From Gillisella vitis (GTDB lineage Bacteria; Pseudomonadota; Alphaproteobacteria; Rhizobiales; Rhizobiaceae): DNA of 64,000 nt. The position numbers and the translations under genes were made by a program. Below, piece after piece: positions 9,434-19,080 of this stretch. The stretch is taken from contig NZ_CP056047.1 in the NCBI RefSeq assembly GCF_021559775.1, positions 3,059,501-3,123,500 on the forward strand, in the 5' to 3' direction. Within the stretch, counting starts at the first letter, position 1; each line of letters begins with the position of its first letter. Under the pieces are notes generated by a model, which searched no databases, had not been told where the DNA came from, and worked only from the letters and a program-made list of their open reading frames with translations.

Positions 9434-9714
9434 GGAACCCTCGCCAGAGCAAGTCCGGATATCGGAAAATGTGACCCCGATCCCGGCTTGATTTAAACAG
9501 ATGAAGCACCCTTGATCGAAAGCTTCGCACCAGCCAGATGCGATAGAATACGAAGGGGCATTGAAACCTATCCTTTCAAGTCGTAAATTCGAATGGTTAA
9601 TGATTTGTAAAAAATCGCCGGATTGGCGCCGTAACATCGCGGCGTTTACCAAATGGTAACCGGAACCGTTAAGAACTGAGCAGTCGTCAACAGGCTCAAG
9701 CCCGGGTTTATCCA

Positions 9715-10374
9715 TTGATCCATTTCGAAAATGTCGGCCTGCGATATGGGATGGGGCCTGAAATCCTCCGCGACCTGACCTTTGACATCCCAAAGCGCTC
9801 CTTCCAGTTCCTGACCGGGCCGTCGGGGGCTGGCAAGACCACGCTTTTACGCCTGCTGTTCATGTCGCTGAAACCGACGCGTGGCCTGATTCGCAGTTTC
9901 GGTCGTGATATTACCCAGATTCCACGCGATGAATTGCCTTTGCTGCGCCGCCGGGTCGGCATCGTCTTCCAGGATTTCCAATTGCTCGACCACCTGACGA
10001 CCTATGAAAATGTCGCATTGCCGCTGCGGGTTCGCGGCAAGGACGAGGCGAGCTATAAGCAGGATGTGCTGGAACTGTTGAAATGGGTGGGGCTGGGCGA
10101 GCGCATCAACGTGTTGCCGCCCATCCTGTCGGGCGGGGAAAAGCAGCGCGTTGCGATTGCCAGAGCCCTGATCGACCGGCCCGAAGTGCTGCTGGCCGAC
10201 GAGCCGACCGGCAATGTCGATCCCCCCATGGCGCGCCGTCTGCTCAGCCTGTTTCTGGAGTTGAACCGGCTGGGCACCGCCGTGGTGATCGCCACCCATG
10301 ACCTGACCCTGATGGATCAGGTCGATGCGCGGCGGATGATCCTGACTGAAGGGCGGCTCGATATTTATGAATGA
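9715..10374 (+). CDS. ftsE: cell-division ATP-binding protein FtsE
   Basis: A 219-residue ABC ATPase. Walker A 'GPSGAGKTT' (35-43), Q-loop 'VFQDFQLL' (84-91), signature 'LSGGEKQ' (138-144), Walker B 'VLLADEP' (158-164) and the switch His in 'IATHD' are all present. With FtsX it forms a complex that regulates cell-wall hydrolases at the septum. The family N-terminus 'MIHFENVGLRYG' is reached only with a TTG start at 9715; no clear Shine-Dalgarno precedes it, which suggests weak initiation. It overlaps ftsX by 8 bases. Confidence 0.92.
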   Translation: MIHFENVGLRYGMGPEILRDLTFDIPKRSFQFLTGPSGAGKTTLLRLLFMSLKPTRGLIRSFGRDITQIPRDELPLLRRRVGIVFQDFQLLDHLTTYENVALPLRVRGKDEASYKQDVLELLKWVGLGERINVLPPILSGGEKQRVAIARALIDRPEVLLADEPTGNVDPPMARRLLSLFLELNRLGTAVVIATHDLTLMDQVDARRMILTEGRLDIYE

Positions 10375-11443
10375 CCGCAAATCCCCGCCGCCGCAGCCGA
10401 AAAAAATACCCCTGAGCCCACCACTGGCCAAGACCCCGCCACCGGCCAAGAGCCCAGCGCCGGAGCGGGCCAAGGCACAAAGGCGGGTGGAGATGCAGGT
10501 GCGCCCCACCGGCCCCATCCTGCCACCCTCCAACATCCAGGGCAATGCGCTGATGGTGGTGATCGCTATTATGGCGTTCCTCGCCTGTCTGACGCTTGGC
10601 GCGGTGTCGATGATACGCGGAACGGCGGCGAGCTGGCAAAGCCAGATCTCCCGTGAGGTGACGATCCAGATCAAGCCGGACGACACTGTCAACATGGATG
10701 AGGCCTTGACGAAAGCCAAGGACCTGGCGCTGACCTTCGTCGGCACCAAAACCGGACAGATCGTCGATGAGGCCGCAACGGCCCGTCTGCTGGAACCCTG
10801 GCTCGGCACCGGACTGGATATCAACGACCTCCCGGTGCCCCGGCTGGTCATTATCACCATTGACGAGAACAATCCGCCTGACTTCGCCGCCATGCGGGAT
10901 CTTTTGACCTCGCAGATCCCCCAGGCCTCGCTTGATGATCACCGCACCTGGGTGGACCGCCTGGTATCAATGGCCCGCACCACGGTGCTGATTGGCTTTG
11001 GCCTGCTGATCCTGGTGTTTACCGCCATGGTGCTGACGGTGATTTTTGCAACGCGCGGCGCCTTGTCCGGCAATCGGCATATTATCGAGGTCCTGCATTT
11101 CGTCGGTGCCGAAAGCCTGTTCGTGGCGCGGGAGTTTCAGAAGCATTTTCTGAAGATCAGCCTGAAGGGCTCCGCAGCTGGCGGGCTTGCCGCAGCCGGC
11201 CTGTTCGCGCTGGCCAGTATCTGGCAGGACAATACGCTCGCCACACCGCAAGCCGATCAGGCCACCGCCATGTTTGGCCGGTTCGAAATCGGCTTTACCG
11301 GCTATCTCGGTATTTTCGCCACGATGATCGTTATTGCTCTGCTGACAACGGTCACGGCCAGGTTGACTGTGATGCGCGCCATCTATGAAATCGACCAGAT
11401 CAGGTCGGACCCTAGCCGCAGTGGCGGGTTGCCACCCGAATGA
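10367..11443 (+). CDS. ftsX: cell-division permease-like protein FtsX
   Basis: A 358-residue protein with a Pro/Lys-rich cytoplasmic N-terminus (about residues 1-58), then four membrane helices arranged as one, a periplasmic loop of roughly 115 residues, and three more, as in FtsX. The loop would contact periplasmic wall hydrolases or their activators. The start ATG at 10367 overlaps the ftsE stop, which indicates translational coupling. The proline-rich extension is longer than in E. coli, and alphaproteobacterial FtsX proteins often have such a tail. Confidence 0.9.
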   Translation: MNDRKSPPPQPKKIPLSPPLAKTPPPAKSPAPERAKAQRRVEMQVRPTGPILPPSNIQGNALMVVIAIMAFLACLTLGAVSMIRGTAASWQSQISREVTIQIKPDDTVNMDEALTKAKDLALTFVGTKTGQIVDEAATARLLEPWLGTGLDINDLPVPRLVIITIDENNPPDFAAMRDLLTSQIPQASLDDHRTWVDRLVSMARTTVLIGFGLLILVFTAMVLTVIFATRGALSGNRHIIEVLHFVGAESLFVAREFQKHFLKISLKGSAAGGLAAAGLFALASIWQDNTLATPQADQATAMFGRFEIGFTGYLGIFATMIVIALLTTVTARLTVMRAIYEIDQIRSDPSRSGGLPPE

Positions 11444-11453
11444 TCTTTTTATA

Positions 11454-11491
11454 CGTCCTCGATGCGAGGATGCACCAGCATCCTCGATGCA
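11454..11491. repeat. palindromic intergenic element, copy B
   Basis: A perfect 9-bp hairpin CGAGGATGC-ACCA-GCATCCTCG (11465-11486) overlaps a second one, CCTCG-ATG-CGAGG (11457-11469), so two alternative folds exist. It lies just after ftsX and before the YdcF gene, with ATAC at its left edge as in copy D. Confidence 0.6.
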
Positions 11492-11510
11492 GTCCCATTA
11501 CCCACGAGCA

Positions 11511-12227
11511 ATGATAATGCGCCAAGCAGACCCTGATAAGGATCGAGGCAGCCGGACCGCCAAACTATTCCATCGGCAGGCACCGCTGCGCCGCCTGCTT
11601 CGCTATGGAGGCTACGCCATTCTCCTGTTGATGGCCTGTCTTGTCGCTGGCTTCCTGCATTTTGCCGATGACGTCACAGCGATGATGCCGCCTGCTGAGC
11701 CCAAGGCTGATGCCATTGTCGTGCTGACGGGTGGCTATCAGCGCATCGACCAGGCTGTCGACCTGCTGCGCAAGGGATCGGGACGGCGACTGTTGATCTC
11801 AGGGGTCCATCCATCGACTTCGCCCGCGACGATCCGCAAAATGACGCAAGCCTCGCCCGATCTGTTTGCCTGCTGTGTGGACATGGGCTACCGCGCCATC
11901 GACACCATCGGCAATGCCAATGAAACCGCCCAGTGGATCCACGACAAGGGCTTTTCCTCGGTTCTGGTCGTCACCAGCAATTACCATATGCGCCGCAGCT
12001 TGATGGAATTGCGCCGTACAGATCATGAAACCCAGTTTATTCCCTATCCAGTCGTCACCGCCGATTTGCGCACCAGGGCCTGGTATGCCGATCCCAATGC
12101 GCTGCGTACGCTGATGTCGGAATACGCCAAGATCCTCATTGCCTATACCCGCGATCTCGGCGGCTGGGACAATTGGCAGGGGCTTCGCACGCCTGGCAAT
12201 GCATCGCAGCAATCCTCCCAAAGCTAG
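11511..12227 (+). CDS. YdcF/SanA family (DUF218) membrane protein
   Basis: 238 residues from ATG at 11511 (a second ATG at 11517 is possible). A single membrane helix near residues 32-53 is followed by the DUF218 domain: 'ADAIVVLTGGYQRIDQAVDLL', 'LLISGVHP', 'IGNANETAQWI' and 'VLVVTSNYHMRRSLMEL' are family blocks. E. coli relatives ElyC and SanA affect envelope polysaccharide metabolism and barrier function; the biochemical activity is unknown. The location after ftsEX and before an acyltransferase is consistent with an envelope role. Confidence 0.82.
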   Translation: MIMRQADPDKDRGSRTAKLFHRQAPLRRLLRYGGYAILLLMACLVAGFLHFADDVTAMMPPAEPKADAIVVLTGGYQRIDQAVDLLRKGSGRRLLISGVHPSTSPATIRKMTQASPDLFACCVDMGYRAIDTIGNANETAQWIHDKGFSSVLVVTSNYHMRRSLMELRRTDHETQFIPYPVVTADLRTRAWYADPNALRTLMSEYAKILIAYTRDLGGWDNWQGLRTPGNASQQSSQS

Positions 12228-12306
12228 TCGGACCTGCGATGCCGAACCATCTTCCTCTTATTGGAAAATTCGTATAGGCAGGGCCATCTGTCGGCGGAAT
12301 ATCTTC

Positions 12307-13110
12307 ATGCTTGCTTTGCGGTCCCATGTTTTCAACGTGCTGTTCTATGCCTGCCTGATCCTCTGGATGGTCTTGGCCGCGCCGATCTATTTCATCTTGC
12401 CGCGCAAAACAGCCTATTCCGTCCCCAAGACATGGGCGCGATTCAGTCATTGGCTGATGAAAACCGTGGTCGGCACGACATTCGAAATTGAAGGCCTGGA
12501 GAATATCCCGCACTCCGGCTACATCCTCGCGCCGAAGCACCAATCCTTCTGGGATACCTATGCGCTTCTGCCCTGGCTGGACGATCCGGTCTATATCCTC
12601 AAGCGGGAATTGATGTGGATACCGTTCTTCGGCTGGTATGCCGCCAAGCAGAACATGATCCCGGTCAATCGCGGTGGACGGGGTAAAGAAATGGTCAAGG
12701 TCATGCAACGTGCCGCCGTGGAAGTGCGCAACGGCCGCCAATTGGTCATCTATCCCGAGGGGACAAGACGCCCGCCCGGCGCCGACCCTGAATATAAATT
12801 TGGCATCGCCCGGCTTTACCGCGATCTCAAAGTGCCGGTCGTGCCGGTTGCCATGCATGCCGGTCTGTTCTGGCCGCGGCGCAGCCTGATGCGCTATCCC
12901 GGGCATTACAAGATTCGTATCCTTCCCCCCATCCAGCCGGGAATGAAGCCCGATGCATTTTTTGAAACATTGACCCGCCAGCTGGAGACGGCCAGCGATG
13001 CACTGCTGCTGGAGGCCGCCCAGACCAATCCGGGTCTCCCCATGCCGCCGACCGCCAAACACCGTCTTGAAACCATGAGAGCGCAGGAACAGGCCAAGAA
13101 CCCGTCATAG
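12307..13110 (+). CDS. plsC: 1-acyl-sn-glycerol-3-phosphate acyltransferase
   Basis: 267 residues from ATG at 12307, with an N-terminal membrane helix (about 9-31). The acyltransferase motif H-X4-D is 'HQSFWD' at 78-83, and the substrate motif 'YPEGTR' is at 149-154. PlsC enzymes acylate lysophosphatidic acid to phosphatidic acid at the inner membrane in phospholipid synthesis. Rhizobia have several PlsC paralogues, and this one could act on a different lysolipid. The open frame continues upstream into the YdcF gene, but the family start is at 12307. Its last 6 bases overlap the convergent ChaC-like gene. Confidence 0.88.
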   Translation: MLALRSHVFNVLFYACLILWMVLAAPIYFILPRKTAYSVPKTWARFSHWLMKTVVGTTFEIEGLENIPHSGYILAPKHQSFWDTYALLPWLDDPVYILKRELMWIPFFGWYAAKQNMIPVNRGGRGKEMVKVMQRAAVEVRNGRQLVIYPEGTRRPPGADPEYKFGIARLYRDLKVPVVPVAMHAGLFWPRRSLMRYPGHYKIRILPPIQPGMKPDAFFETLTRQLETASDALLLEAAQTNPGLPMPPTAKHRLETMRAQEQAKNPS

Positions 13111-13644
13111 CGTCGGTTTGTTCAGTCCCTTGACCACGTGTTCCAGCCAATGATCACGGATGCCTATGCTGCGCAGGTGTTCCACGGTATTCTCGACATA
13201 GGCCCGGTTATCACCCGACTGGCCGCTGGCCTGCGCGGTAACCTGTACCGCCTCCTCAACGGTAATCGCTCCCGCATATTGACGGTGGTTTCGGTCCACC
13301 ACATAACCAACGCCAAGCACCCGCCGTCCATCAGACAATTGCAAGCGCAACGTTCTTTCCTGATAGACCATCGTCACCAGTTCCCGCGCTCGCAAATAGT
13401 CCAGCGTTTGCGTCCATGCCGATGGACTGACGCGAAACGCCACACCGTGGCAGGAACCGCCGCGATCCAGCCCCAGAACCAGACCGGGCGTCTGTTCGGT
13501 GCCACGATGCACGAAAGATCGAACACAAAGGGAGCGGCGAAACCCGTGGGCCCTGGCACCCTGCCGTTCTTCATGGACAAAGCCGGGATTCCACATCAAA
13601 GATCCGTAGCCAAACACCCAAAATTCGTCCATATCGCACGTCAT
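13105..13644 (-). CDS. ChaC-like gamma-glutamylcyclotransferase
   Basis: 179 residues from ATG at 13644, chosen for its AGGAG site 8-9 bases upstream and because 'FWVFGYGSLMW' then lies at the N-terminus, as in the family. The YGSL motif forms the substrate loop; 'RAYVENTVEHLRSIGI' supplies the conserved C-terminal helix region. ChaC enzymes cleave glutathione to 5-oxoproline and Cys-Gly in the cytosol. The frame extends another 78 codons upstream to 13878, over the divergent DUF2125 gene, but that part is not conserved-looking. Confidence 0.85.
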   Translation of the reverse strand: MTCDMDEFWVFGYGSLMWNPGFVHEERQGARAHGFRRSLCVRSFVHRGTEQTPGLVLGLDRGGSCHGVAFRVSPSAWTQTLDYLRARELVTMVYQERTLRLQLSDGRRVLGVGYVVDRNHRQYAGAITVEEAVQVTAQASGQSGDNRAYVENTVEHLRSIGIRDHWLEHVVKGLNKPTL

Positions 13645-13816
13645 AATGCTCGCTCCTGCTGTCTCATTCTCGAATTCTGATAGGTTCGGGTTGAAATTAT
13701 CCAGCAGAAATGAATTTTTACAGCAGTCTTTGCACTGATAACCGGTGCTGGGCTCTGATGACTCAAAAGTCGCTTCAGTGACCGCTGGGCAAAATGGAAG
13801 ACAATTGGAGAAGCGC

Positions 13817-14830
13817 ATGGCCATGTCCAGCCGGACGAAGAGACCACGGAAGAGATCGCCAGTTCTCTTGGTGGGCATTGTCCTTGTCCTGCTCGGTATC
13901 CTCTACACCGCAGGCTGGTTCGCCGCTGCCAATTACGCCACGACGAAACTCGAACATGCCTTTGACGGCGATAATCCGCTGGCCTCTGCCCTCGATTGCC
14001 CGGGAATGCGGATGAGTGGTTTTCCGCTGCATATCGGATTGAATTGCACCAAAGTATCGGTCAACGACAGCCGCAACGGTATTACCGGCTCATCAGGCGC
14101 TTTCCGGTCATCGGCCGAAATTTTCCGGCCCGGCAGAATCAAATGGGAAATCGACGGGCCTGCCATTCTGCAAACCTCCACCGGGCTTGCCGGTGCTTTT
14201 CAGTGGGACAGCTTTCGCTCCACCTTGTCACTGGGCATGAACGGCGTCGATTCGTCAGCAAGCGTGATCCAGAAATTGCAGGCCAACCTGACCGATGCGC
14301 TCTCCGGCCGGGTTCTGAGGATCGACGCCGCTGAGAGCCGAACGCGGCTGCAACGCGATGGCGAGGACCTCGTGGGAACCGCCCGCCTGACCGGCATGGA
14401 TTTTGGCCAGGACGACCGTAACCCCGATCTGCCGCCCATGGCCGCACAGTTGGATGTGAAATTACTCGGCCAGGCCCGCGCCCTCGATATCGAACATCCT
14501 GAACCCATAGAATTGCGGGGTCTAAGCGGCGACATCCGCAATCTGCAAATCGATATGGGCCAAGGCAGGACGATCACCGCCAGTGGACCGATTTCCATAG
14601 ATAACGCCGGCCTTGCCAATGGCACGCTCAAGCTGGAAATCGGCAAGGTCGATGCCTGGCGCGACCTGGTGATTGCCGCCTATCCCGAAACCAAGGACAT
14701 CGCCCGGATGGCTGCCAAGGGGTTGAAAGCGGTCTTCCTCGGCCAGAACCAGGGCCAGGTGACCCTTCAGATCACCAATGGCGTCGTGGTGCTGGGCTTC
14801 ATCCCGCTTGGCAATATCCCACCCATCTGA
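13817..14830 (+). CDS. DUF2125 domain-containing envelope protein
   Basis: 337 residues from ATG at 13817 (GGAG site 6 bases upstream). A basic N-terminus (RTKRPRKR) precedes a single membrane helix at about 17-38; the rest is a predicted periplasmic beta-rich domain of the alphaproteobacterial DUF2125 family. Features seen include a Cys pair at 'ALDCPGMRMSGFPLHIGLNC', which could form a disulfide. No function is established for the family. The gene is divergent from the ChaC-like gene and converges with tyrC. Confidence 0.78.
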   Translation: MAMSSRTKRPRKRSPVLLVGIVLVLLGILYTAGWFAAANYATTKLEHAFDGDNPLASALDCPGMRMSGFPLHIGLNCTKVSVNDSRNGITGSSGAFRSSAEIFRPGRIKWEIDGPAILQTSTGLAGAFQWDSFRSTLSLGMNGVDSSASVIQKLQANLTDALSGRVLRIDAAESRTRLQRDGEDLVGTARLTGMDFGQDDRNPDLPPMAAQLDVKLLGQARALDIEHPEPIELRGLSGDIRNLQIDMGQGRTITASGPISIDNAGLANGTLKLEIGKVDAWRDLVIAAYPETKDIARMAAKGLKAVFLGQNQGQVTLQITNGVVVLGFIPLGNIPPI

Positions 14831-14846
14831 ACCGGCGACGAACGAC

Positions 14847-15782
14847 CTATGCGTTCGTCTTGCCATCCAGCCCATGACGGCCGAAATCCGGCACGTCCAC
14901 ATCCTGGCCCGCATCGATGATCGAGCGGCGTATGGTGCGGGTGCGGGTGAACAGTTCGAACAGTTTATCGCCCTCCCCCCAACGGATCGCCCGTTGCAGA
15001 TAGGCGAGGTCTTCTGAAAACCGCGCCAGCATTTCCAGAATGGCGTCCTTGTTGTGCAGGCAGACATCGCGCCACATGGTGGGATCGGACGCCGCCAGAC
15101 GGGTAAAATCGCGAAAACCGGAGGCGGAATATTTGATGACTTCCGATTCCGTCACGGCTTCGAGATCATCCGCAGTGCCGACGATATTATAGGCGATGAT
15201 ATGCGGAAGGTGCGAAACGATCGCCAATACCTTGTCATGGTGCAGCGGGTCCATTTCATCGACGCGCGAGCCCAGTGCTTCCCAAAAACGCTTGAGCCGG
15301 TCAATCGCCTGCTGATCCGTATTCTCCAGCGGTGTGAAAATGCACCAGCGTCCATTGAACAACCCGACAAAACCGGCATCGGGGCCGGATTTCTCCGTAC
15401 CAGCCAGCGGATGACCCGGAATGAAATGCACATGATCCGGCATATGCGGCGCCATTTGCGCAATGACAGAGGCTTTGGTGGACCCCACGTCTGTGACGAT
15501 AGCTCCCGGCGCAAGATGCGACGCAATCTGGATGGCCACCGCTTCGGACGCCCCGACCGGTACAGAAACGATCACCAGATCGGCCCCTGCAACCGCCTCG
15601 GCAGCCGACGTCGTATAGCGATCCCCAAGCTGCAATTCCTCGGCCCGCCGCAAAGTATCCACTGAGCGGGTTGAGACGACGATCTCACGCGCCAGGCCAA
15701 GCGCACGCACGTCACGGGCAATGGAAGAGCCGATCAGGCCGATGCCGATCAGTGCAATCCGGTCAAACTGAATGCTGGCCAT
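14847..15782 (-). CDS. tyrC: prephenate/arogenate dehydrogenase
   Basis: 311 residues. The Rossmann motif 'ALIGIGLIGSSIA' starts near residue 10, and 'GHPLAGTEKSG' and 'DVGSTKASV' are hallmark blocks of cyclohexadienyl dehydrogenases. It oxidatively decarboxylates prephenate or arogenate with NAD(P)+ in tyrosine synthesis. The ATG at 15782 overlaps the hisC stop by one base (TGATG), indicating translational coupling; a GTG one codon upstream is the alternative. The pairing of hisC with tyrC suggests that this HisC-type aminotransferase may also serve aromatic amino-acid transamination. Confidence 0.9.
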   Translation of the reverse strand: MASIQFDRIALIGIGLIGSSIARDVRALGLAREIVVSTRSVDTLRRAEELQLGDRYTTSAAEAVAGADLVIVSVPVGASEAVAIQIASHLAPGAIVTDVGSTKASVIAQMAPHMPDHVHFIPGHPLAGTEKSGPDAGFVGLFNGRWCIFTPLENTDQQAIDRLKRFWEALGSRVDEMDPLHHDKVLAIVSHLPHIIAYNIVGTADDLEAVTESEVIKYSASGFRDFTRLAASDPTMWRDVCLHNKDAILEMLARFSEDLAYLQRAIRWGEGDKLFELFTRTRTIRRSIIDAGQDVDVPDFGRHGLDGKTNA

Positions 15783-16888
15783 CACCGTTTGCTCATAAAT
15801 TCGGTCAGGGCATCCATCACGCCAAGATTGGCCTCCGGCGTGCCGATTGACATGCGCAGGGAATTGGCAAAGCCATAGCCCTTGACCGCCCGCAGGATGT
15901 ACCCACGGCTGGTCAGGAAGTCATCCGCCTCCGGCGCCCGCTTGCCATCAACATCGGGAAAATGGATGAGCAGGAAATTGGTGACCGACGGCGTGACCTT
16001 CAAGCCGATCCCCTCGAAGGTTTCCGTCAACCGGTCCAGCCACTCGAGATTGAAATCCACAGCCTTATCGGCAAAATCACGGTCAAGAATGGCAGCAGCC
16101 CCCGCCGAAATCGCCGGGGCATTCATGTTGAACGGTCCGCGCACCCGGTTCAGGGCATCGAGAATGGCAGCCGGACCATACATCCAGCCGATCCGCAGCG
16201 CTGCCAGCCCGTGGATTTTAGAGAAAGTGCGGGTCATCACCACATTGCGGTTTTCAGAAACGATTTCCAGCCCGGCTTCGTAATCGTTACGACGAACATA
16301 TTCGGCATAGGCCGCATCCAGCACCAGCAGCACATGTTTCGGCAGACCAGCGACCAGACGGCGAATATCGGCACCCGGCACATAGGTCCCCGTCGGGTTG
16401 CCAGGATTGGCGATGAACACCATCCGCGTCTTGTCCGTCACTGCCGCAAGAATGGCATCGACATCGACGCGGCAATCCTGCTCCTTGACCGTGACCGGCG
16501 TGGCACCTGCCGCCATGATCTGAATACGGTAGACCAGGAAACCATGCTCGGTGATAACAGCCTCGTCGCCCGTGCCCAGATAGACATGGCAGAGCAGGCC
16601 GAGCAGCTCGTCCGAACCATTGCCGCAGAGAATATTGGCCGGGTTCAGCCCGTGTGCGTCCGCAATCGCCTCCCGCAGCTTCACGGCCTGACCATCGGGA
16701 TAAAGCTCCAGATTGGCAGCACCCGCCTTAAAGGCCTCGATGGCCTTCGGGCTTGGTCCCAGCGGCGTTTCATTTGATGACAGCTTGAACACTTTCGCAA
16801 CGCCAGGGGCATGTTCCTTGCCGGGAACATAGGCGGCAATATCGAGGATCCCCGGGCGTGGAACGGGCTGGTTCATGGTGCTGCTCAT
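15782..16888 (-). CDS. hisC: histidinol-phosphate aminotransferase
   Basis: 368 residues from ATG at 16888 (AGGA site), the usual HisC length; the open frame starts 19 codons earlier. It is a fold type I PLP enzyme: '[10 protein letters not shown]' contacts PLP and substrate, 'DAAYAEYV' supplies the Asp and Tyr, and '[16 protein letters not shown]' contains the Schiff-base Lys. It transaminates imidazole-acetol phosphate in histidine synthesis, and paralogues next to tyrC can use phenylpyruvate or related ketoacids, so the in vivo substrate could be aromatic. Cotranscribed with tyrC. Confidence 0.88.
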   Translation of the reverse strand: MSSTMNQPVPRPGILDIAAYVPGKEHAPGVAKVFKLSSNETPLGPSPKAIEAFKAGAANLELYPDGQAVKLREAIADAHGLNPANILCGNGSDELLGLLCHVYLGTGDEAVITEHGFLVYRIQIMAAGATPVTVKEQDCRVDVDAILAAVTDKTRMVFIANPGNPTGTYVPGADIRRLVAGLPKHVLLVLDAAYAEYVRRNDYEAGLEIVSENRNVVMTRTFSKIHGLAALRIGWMYGPAAILDALNRVRGPFNMNAPAISAGAAAILDRDFADKAVDFNLEWLDRLTETFEGIGLKVTPSVTNFLLIHFPDVDGKRAPEADDFLTSRGYILRAVKGYGFANSLRMSIGTPEANLGVMDALTEFMSKR

Positions 16889-16959
16889 TGACGCGATTTC
16901 CTGATTCTGACCTTGAACCTGATCCGGTTCAAACAATTTACGCAAGTAGCCCGGAACCT

Positions 16960-17721
16960 CTATTTTGTCGAGGGCGGCAAGAGGGTCTGGCGTGTGGTTG
17001 GCACGCCCTGCGGGCTCAAAACCGGAGCAAATACCCGGCGCGACGCGCGCATGGCAACGGGCAGGCCCTGATAGAGCCGCTTTTGCGCCTCGACAACAAT
17101 AACGCCGGCAAAAGCCGGTGACAGCATGCGACCGAAGCGCTCGAAGGCACTATGCATTTTCAACATGGTTCTGAGCTTCGATGGAGGGAAAAACAATGCC
17201 TCGGTGCTGGCTCCGGGGGTAAAATTGGTCTCGCGCAGCAGCGCCGTCAACTGGCCCCGAGAATAGGGGCGGCCGGAGCCAAAAGGCGTATGCTCCATCC
17301 GCGCCCAGACCCCGCGACGATTGGGCACAACCATGACCAACCGCCCACCCGGTGCCAGAACCCGCCAGATTTCCTTGAGCGTCTCGCGCGGATTCTCGGC
17401 AAATTCCAGGGAATGGACCATCAAAACCCGGTCGATGGAACTGTCGGGCAGCGGCAATTCCTCATCGAACACCAGCGACGTGGCCGAAAGCTCACCCGGC
17501 GGCCAGTTCACCGCGCCTTGTCCGGCAGGCATGAAGGCGAATGTGCGCTCGGTATCGGCCCGAAACCGATCCAGGTACGGCACTGAATAACCCAGCCCCA
17601 CCAGCCGCTCCTCCGGCAGCCGCGCCCAGAGCGACGACAGCGCCATGGTAATGGATTGCTCGGCAGCATGGCCAAGCATGGTGTGATAGAACTGACGAAG
17701 ATCGACTATATCCACATGCAT
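16960..17721 (-). CDS. class I SAM-dependent methyltransferase
   Basis: 253 residues of the Methyltransf_11 type. '[23 protein letters not shown]' carries the acidic motif II region and '[18 protein letters not shown]' the post-motif III block; the glycine-rich SAM loop is degenerate ('[14 protein letters not shown]'). The substrate cannot be told from sequence. It is divergent from gloB and lies 71 bases upstream of hisC on the same strand, so it may be the first gene of the hisC-tyrC unit. Proteins of this family beside gloB are common in Rhizobiales. Confidence 0.78.
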   Translation of the reverse strand: MHVDIVDLRQFYHTMLGHAAEQSITMALSSLWARLPEERLVGLGYSVPYLDRFRADTERTFAFMPAGQGAVNWPPGELSATSLVFDEELPLPDSSIDRVLMVHSLEFAENPRETLKEIWRVLAPGGRLVMVVPNRRGVWARMEHTPFGSGRPYSRGQLTALLRETNFTPGASTEALFFPPSKLRTMLKMHSAFERFGRMLSPAFAGVIVVEAQKRLYQGLPVAMRASRRVFAPVLSPQGVPTTRQTLLPPSTK

Positions 17722-17780
17722 GGCACAATTGTTAGCAGCAGGCTGTTGGACATCAAGGCCCCAGGCACTAGATTCTCCTC

Positions 17781-17843
17781 AAATCGCCCTGCAATCGCCA
17801 CTGCCCAGCCATCGCCACTGCAAAGTCATCGCCACTGCAAAGC
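17781..17843 (+). repeat. 17-bp tandem repeat in the gloB leader
   Basis: Three consecutive 17-base units at 17793-17809, 17810-17826 and 17827-17843 (consensus CATCGCCACTGCAAAGC), preceded by a partial unit at 17781-17792. The last two differ at a single base. The array ends just before the ribosome site (AAAGGG) of gloB, 15 bases from the start codon. Confidence 0.85.
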
Positions 17844-17858
17844 CAAAGGGTCACCCCG

Positions 17859-18629
17859 ATGAAAAGCCCGGATATCGAAATCTTCCCGTGCCGCACCGAC
17901 AATTACGGTGTGCTGGTCCATTGCTCTGAGACCGGCCTGACCGCATCCATCGACGCGCCGGAGGAAGGCCCAATCGTGGCCGCTGCCGAAAAACGCGGCT
18001 GGCAGATCAGCCATATCTTCACCACCCATCACCATAACGACCATGTCGAGGCCAACCTGGCGCTGAAGCAAAGATATGGCTGTGAAATCATCGGCCCGGT
18101 CAACGAAGCGGTCGCCATTCCAGGTCTGGACCGGTCTGCGTATGACGGGGAAGAGTTTTTATTCGGACCGCACCGGGTCCAGGTGATCGAAACGCCGGGC
18201 CACACGGCAGGCCATGTCTGCTATCATTTTCCAGACGCCAAACTGCTGTTTGCCGCCGATACGCTGTTTGCGCTCGGCTGCGGACGGCTGTTCGAACGGC
18301 CGGCTGCCGACATGTGGCATTCCCTGCAAAAGCTGGCCGTGCTGCCGGATGAAACCGCTATTTATTTCGGCCACGAATACACACTGTCCAACGCCCGTTT
18401 CGCCCTGACCATCGACCCGGACAATGAGCGGCTGCAAGCCCGCGCCCGCGACATCGAGGCGATGCGCGCGCAAGGGCAATTTACCATTCCCACCACCATG
18501 TCTATGGAAAAGGAAACCAATCCGTTCCTGCGAGTGGCCGATCCAAAAATCCGCCGCAACCTGGTGATGGAAAGCAGGACCAATGAAGAGGTGTTTGCCG
18601 AGATCCGCAAGCGCAAGGACAATTTCTGA
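17859..18629 (+). CDS. gloB: hydroxyacylglutathione hydrolase (glyoxalase II)
   Basis: A 256-residue metallo-beta-lactamase-fold hydrolase. The dinuclear metal motif 'THHHNDH' is at 56-62, followed by '[13 protein letters not shown]', '[16 protein letters not shown]' and '[12 protein letters not shown]', all glyoxalase II signatures; the C-terminal helical domain with 'KETNPFLR' binds glutathione. It hydrolyses S-D-lactoylglutathione to D-lactate and glutathione in methylglyoxal detoxification. The ATG at 17859 follows a tandem-repeat leader. Its stop overlaps the next start by one base. Confidence 0.94.
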   Translation: MKSPDIEIFPCRTDNYGVLVHCSETGLTASIDAPEEGPIVAAAEKRGWQISHIFTTHHHNDHVEANLALKQRYGCEIIGPVNEAVAIPGLDRSAYDGEEFLFGPHRVQVIETPGHTAGHVCYHFPDAKLLFAADTLFALGCGRLFERPAADMWHSLQKLAVLPDETAIYFGHEYTLSNARFALTIDPDNERLQARARDIEAMRAQGQFTIPTTMSMEKETNPFLRVADPKIRRNLVMESRTNEEVFAEIRKRKDNF

Positions 18630-19060
18630 TGGCCGATGCCGATGAGATCATTGCCGCGCTGGTCATGCAGCCCCACCCGGAAGGTGGCTGGTACTGTGAA
18701 ACCTTCCGCGACAGCAAAGGCGGAGCGCGCGGCCATTCCACCGCCATCTACTATCTGCTGCAAGCAGGCCAGCGCTCCCATTGGCACCGGGTCAAGGACG
18801 CGGCTGAAATCTGGCATTATTATGCTGGCGCACCGCTGGCGCTTTACCGTTCGAATGACGGTCAATCCGTGGAAACCCTGGTTCTTGGTAGAGACCTTGT
18901 GCGCGGCGAGCGACCCCAAGCCATCATCCCAGCGCTTAGCTGGCAGGCGGCGGAAAGCCTTGGGGAGTACACTCTGGTTGGCTGCACCGTCGCACCGGGC
19001 TTTACTTTCGACGCTTTCGAAATGGCCCCGCCGGGCTGGGAACCAGGTCAGCCTCTTTGA
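18629..19060 (+). CDS. cupin-fold DUF985 protein
   Basis: 143 residues of the DUF985 cupin family: 'HPEGGWYCETFRD', 'STAIYYLL', 'SHWHRVKDAAEIWHYYAG' and 'GCTVAPGFTFDAFE' are the conserved strands, with His and Glu residues that could hold a metal. Family members are sometimes described as sugar epimerase-like, without firm biochemistry. The ATG overlaps the gloB TGA by one base, so the two are translationally coupled, which suggests a link to glutathione or aldehyde metabolism. Confidence 0.82.
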   Translation: MADADEIIAALVMQPHPEGGWYCETFRDSKGGARGHSTAIYYLLQAGQRSHWHRVKDAAEIWHYYAGAPLALYRSNDGQSVETLVLGRDLVRGERPQAIIPALSWQAAESLGEYTLVGCTVAPGFTFDAFEMAPPGWEPGQPL

Positions 19061-19080
19061 TAACCTGGCATACTGTTATG

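Noticed and set aside
9847-10893. 348-codon minus-strand frame over ftsE-ftsX
   Set aside because: ftsE and ftsX are unmistakable on the other strand; the antisense product has no recognisable features.
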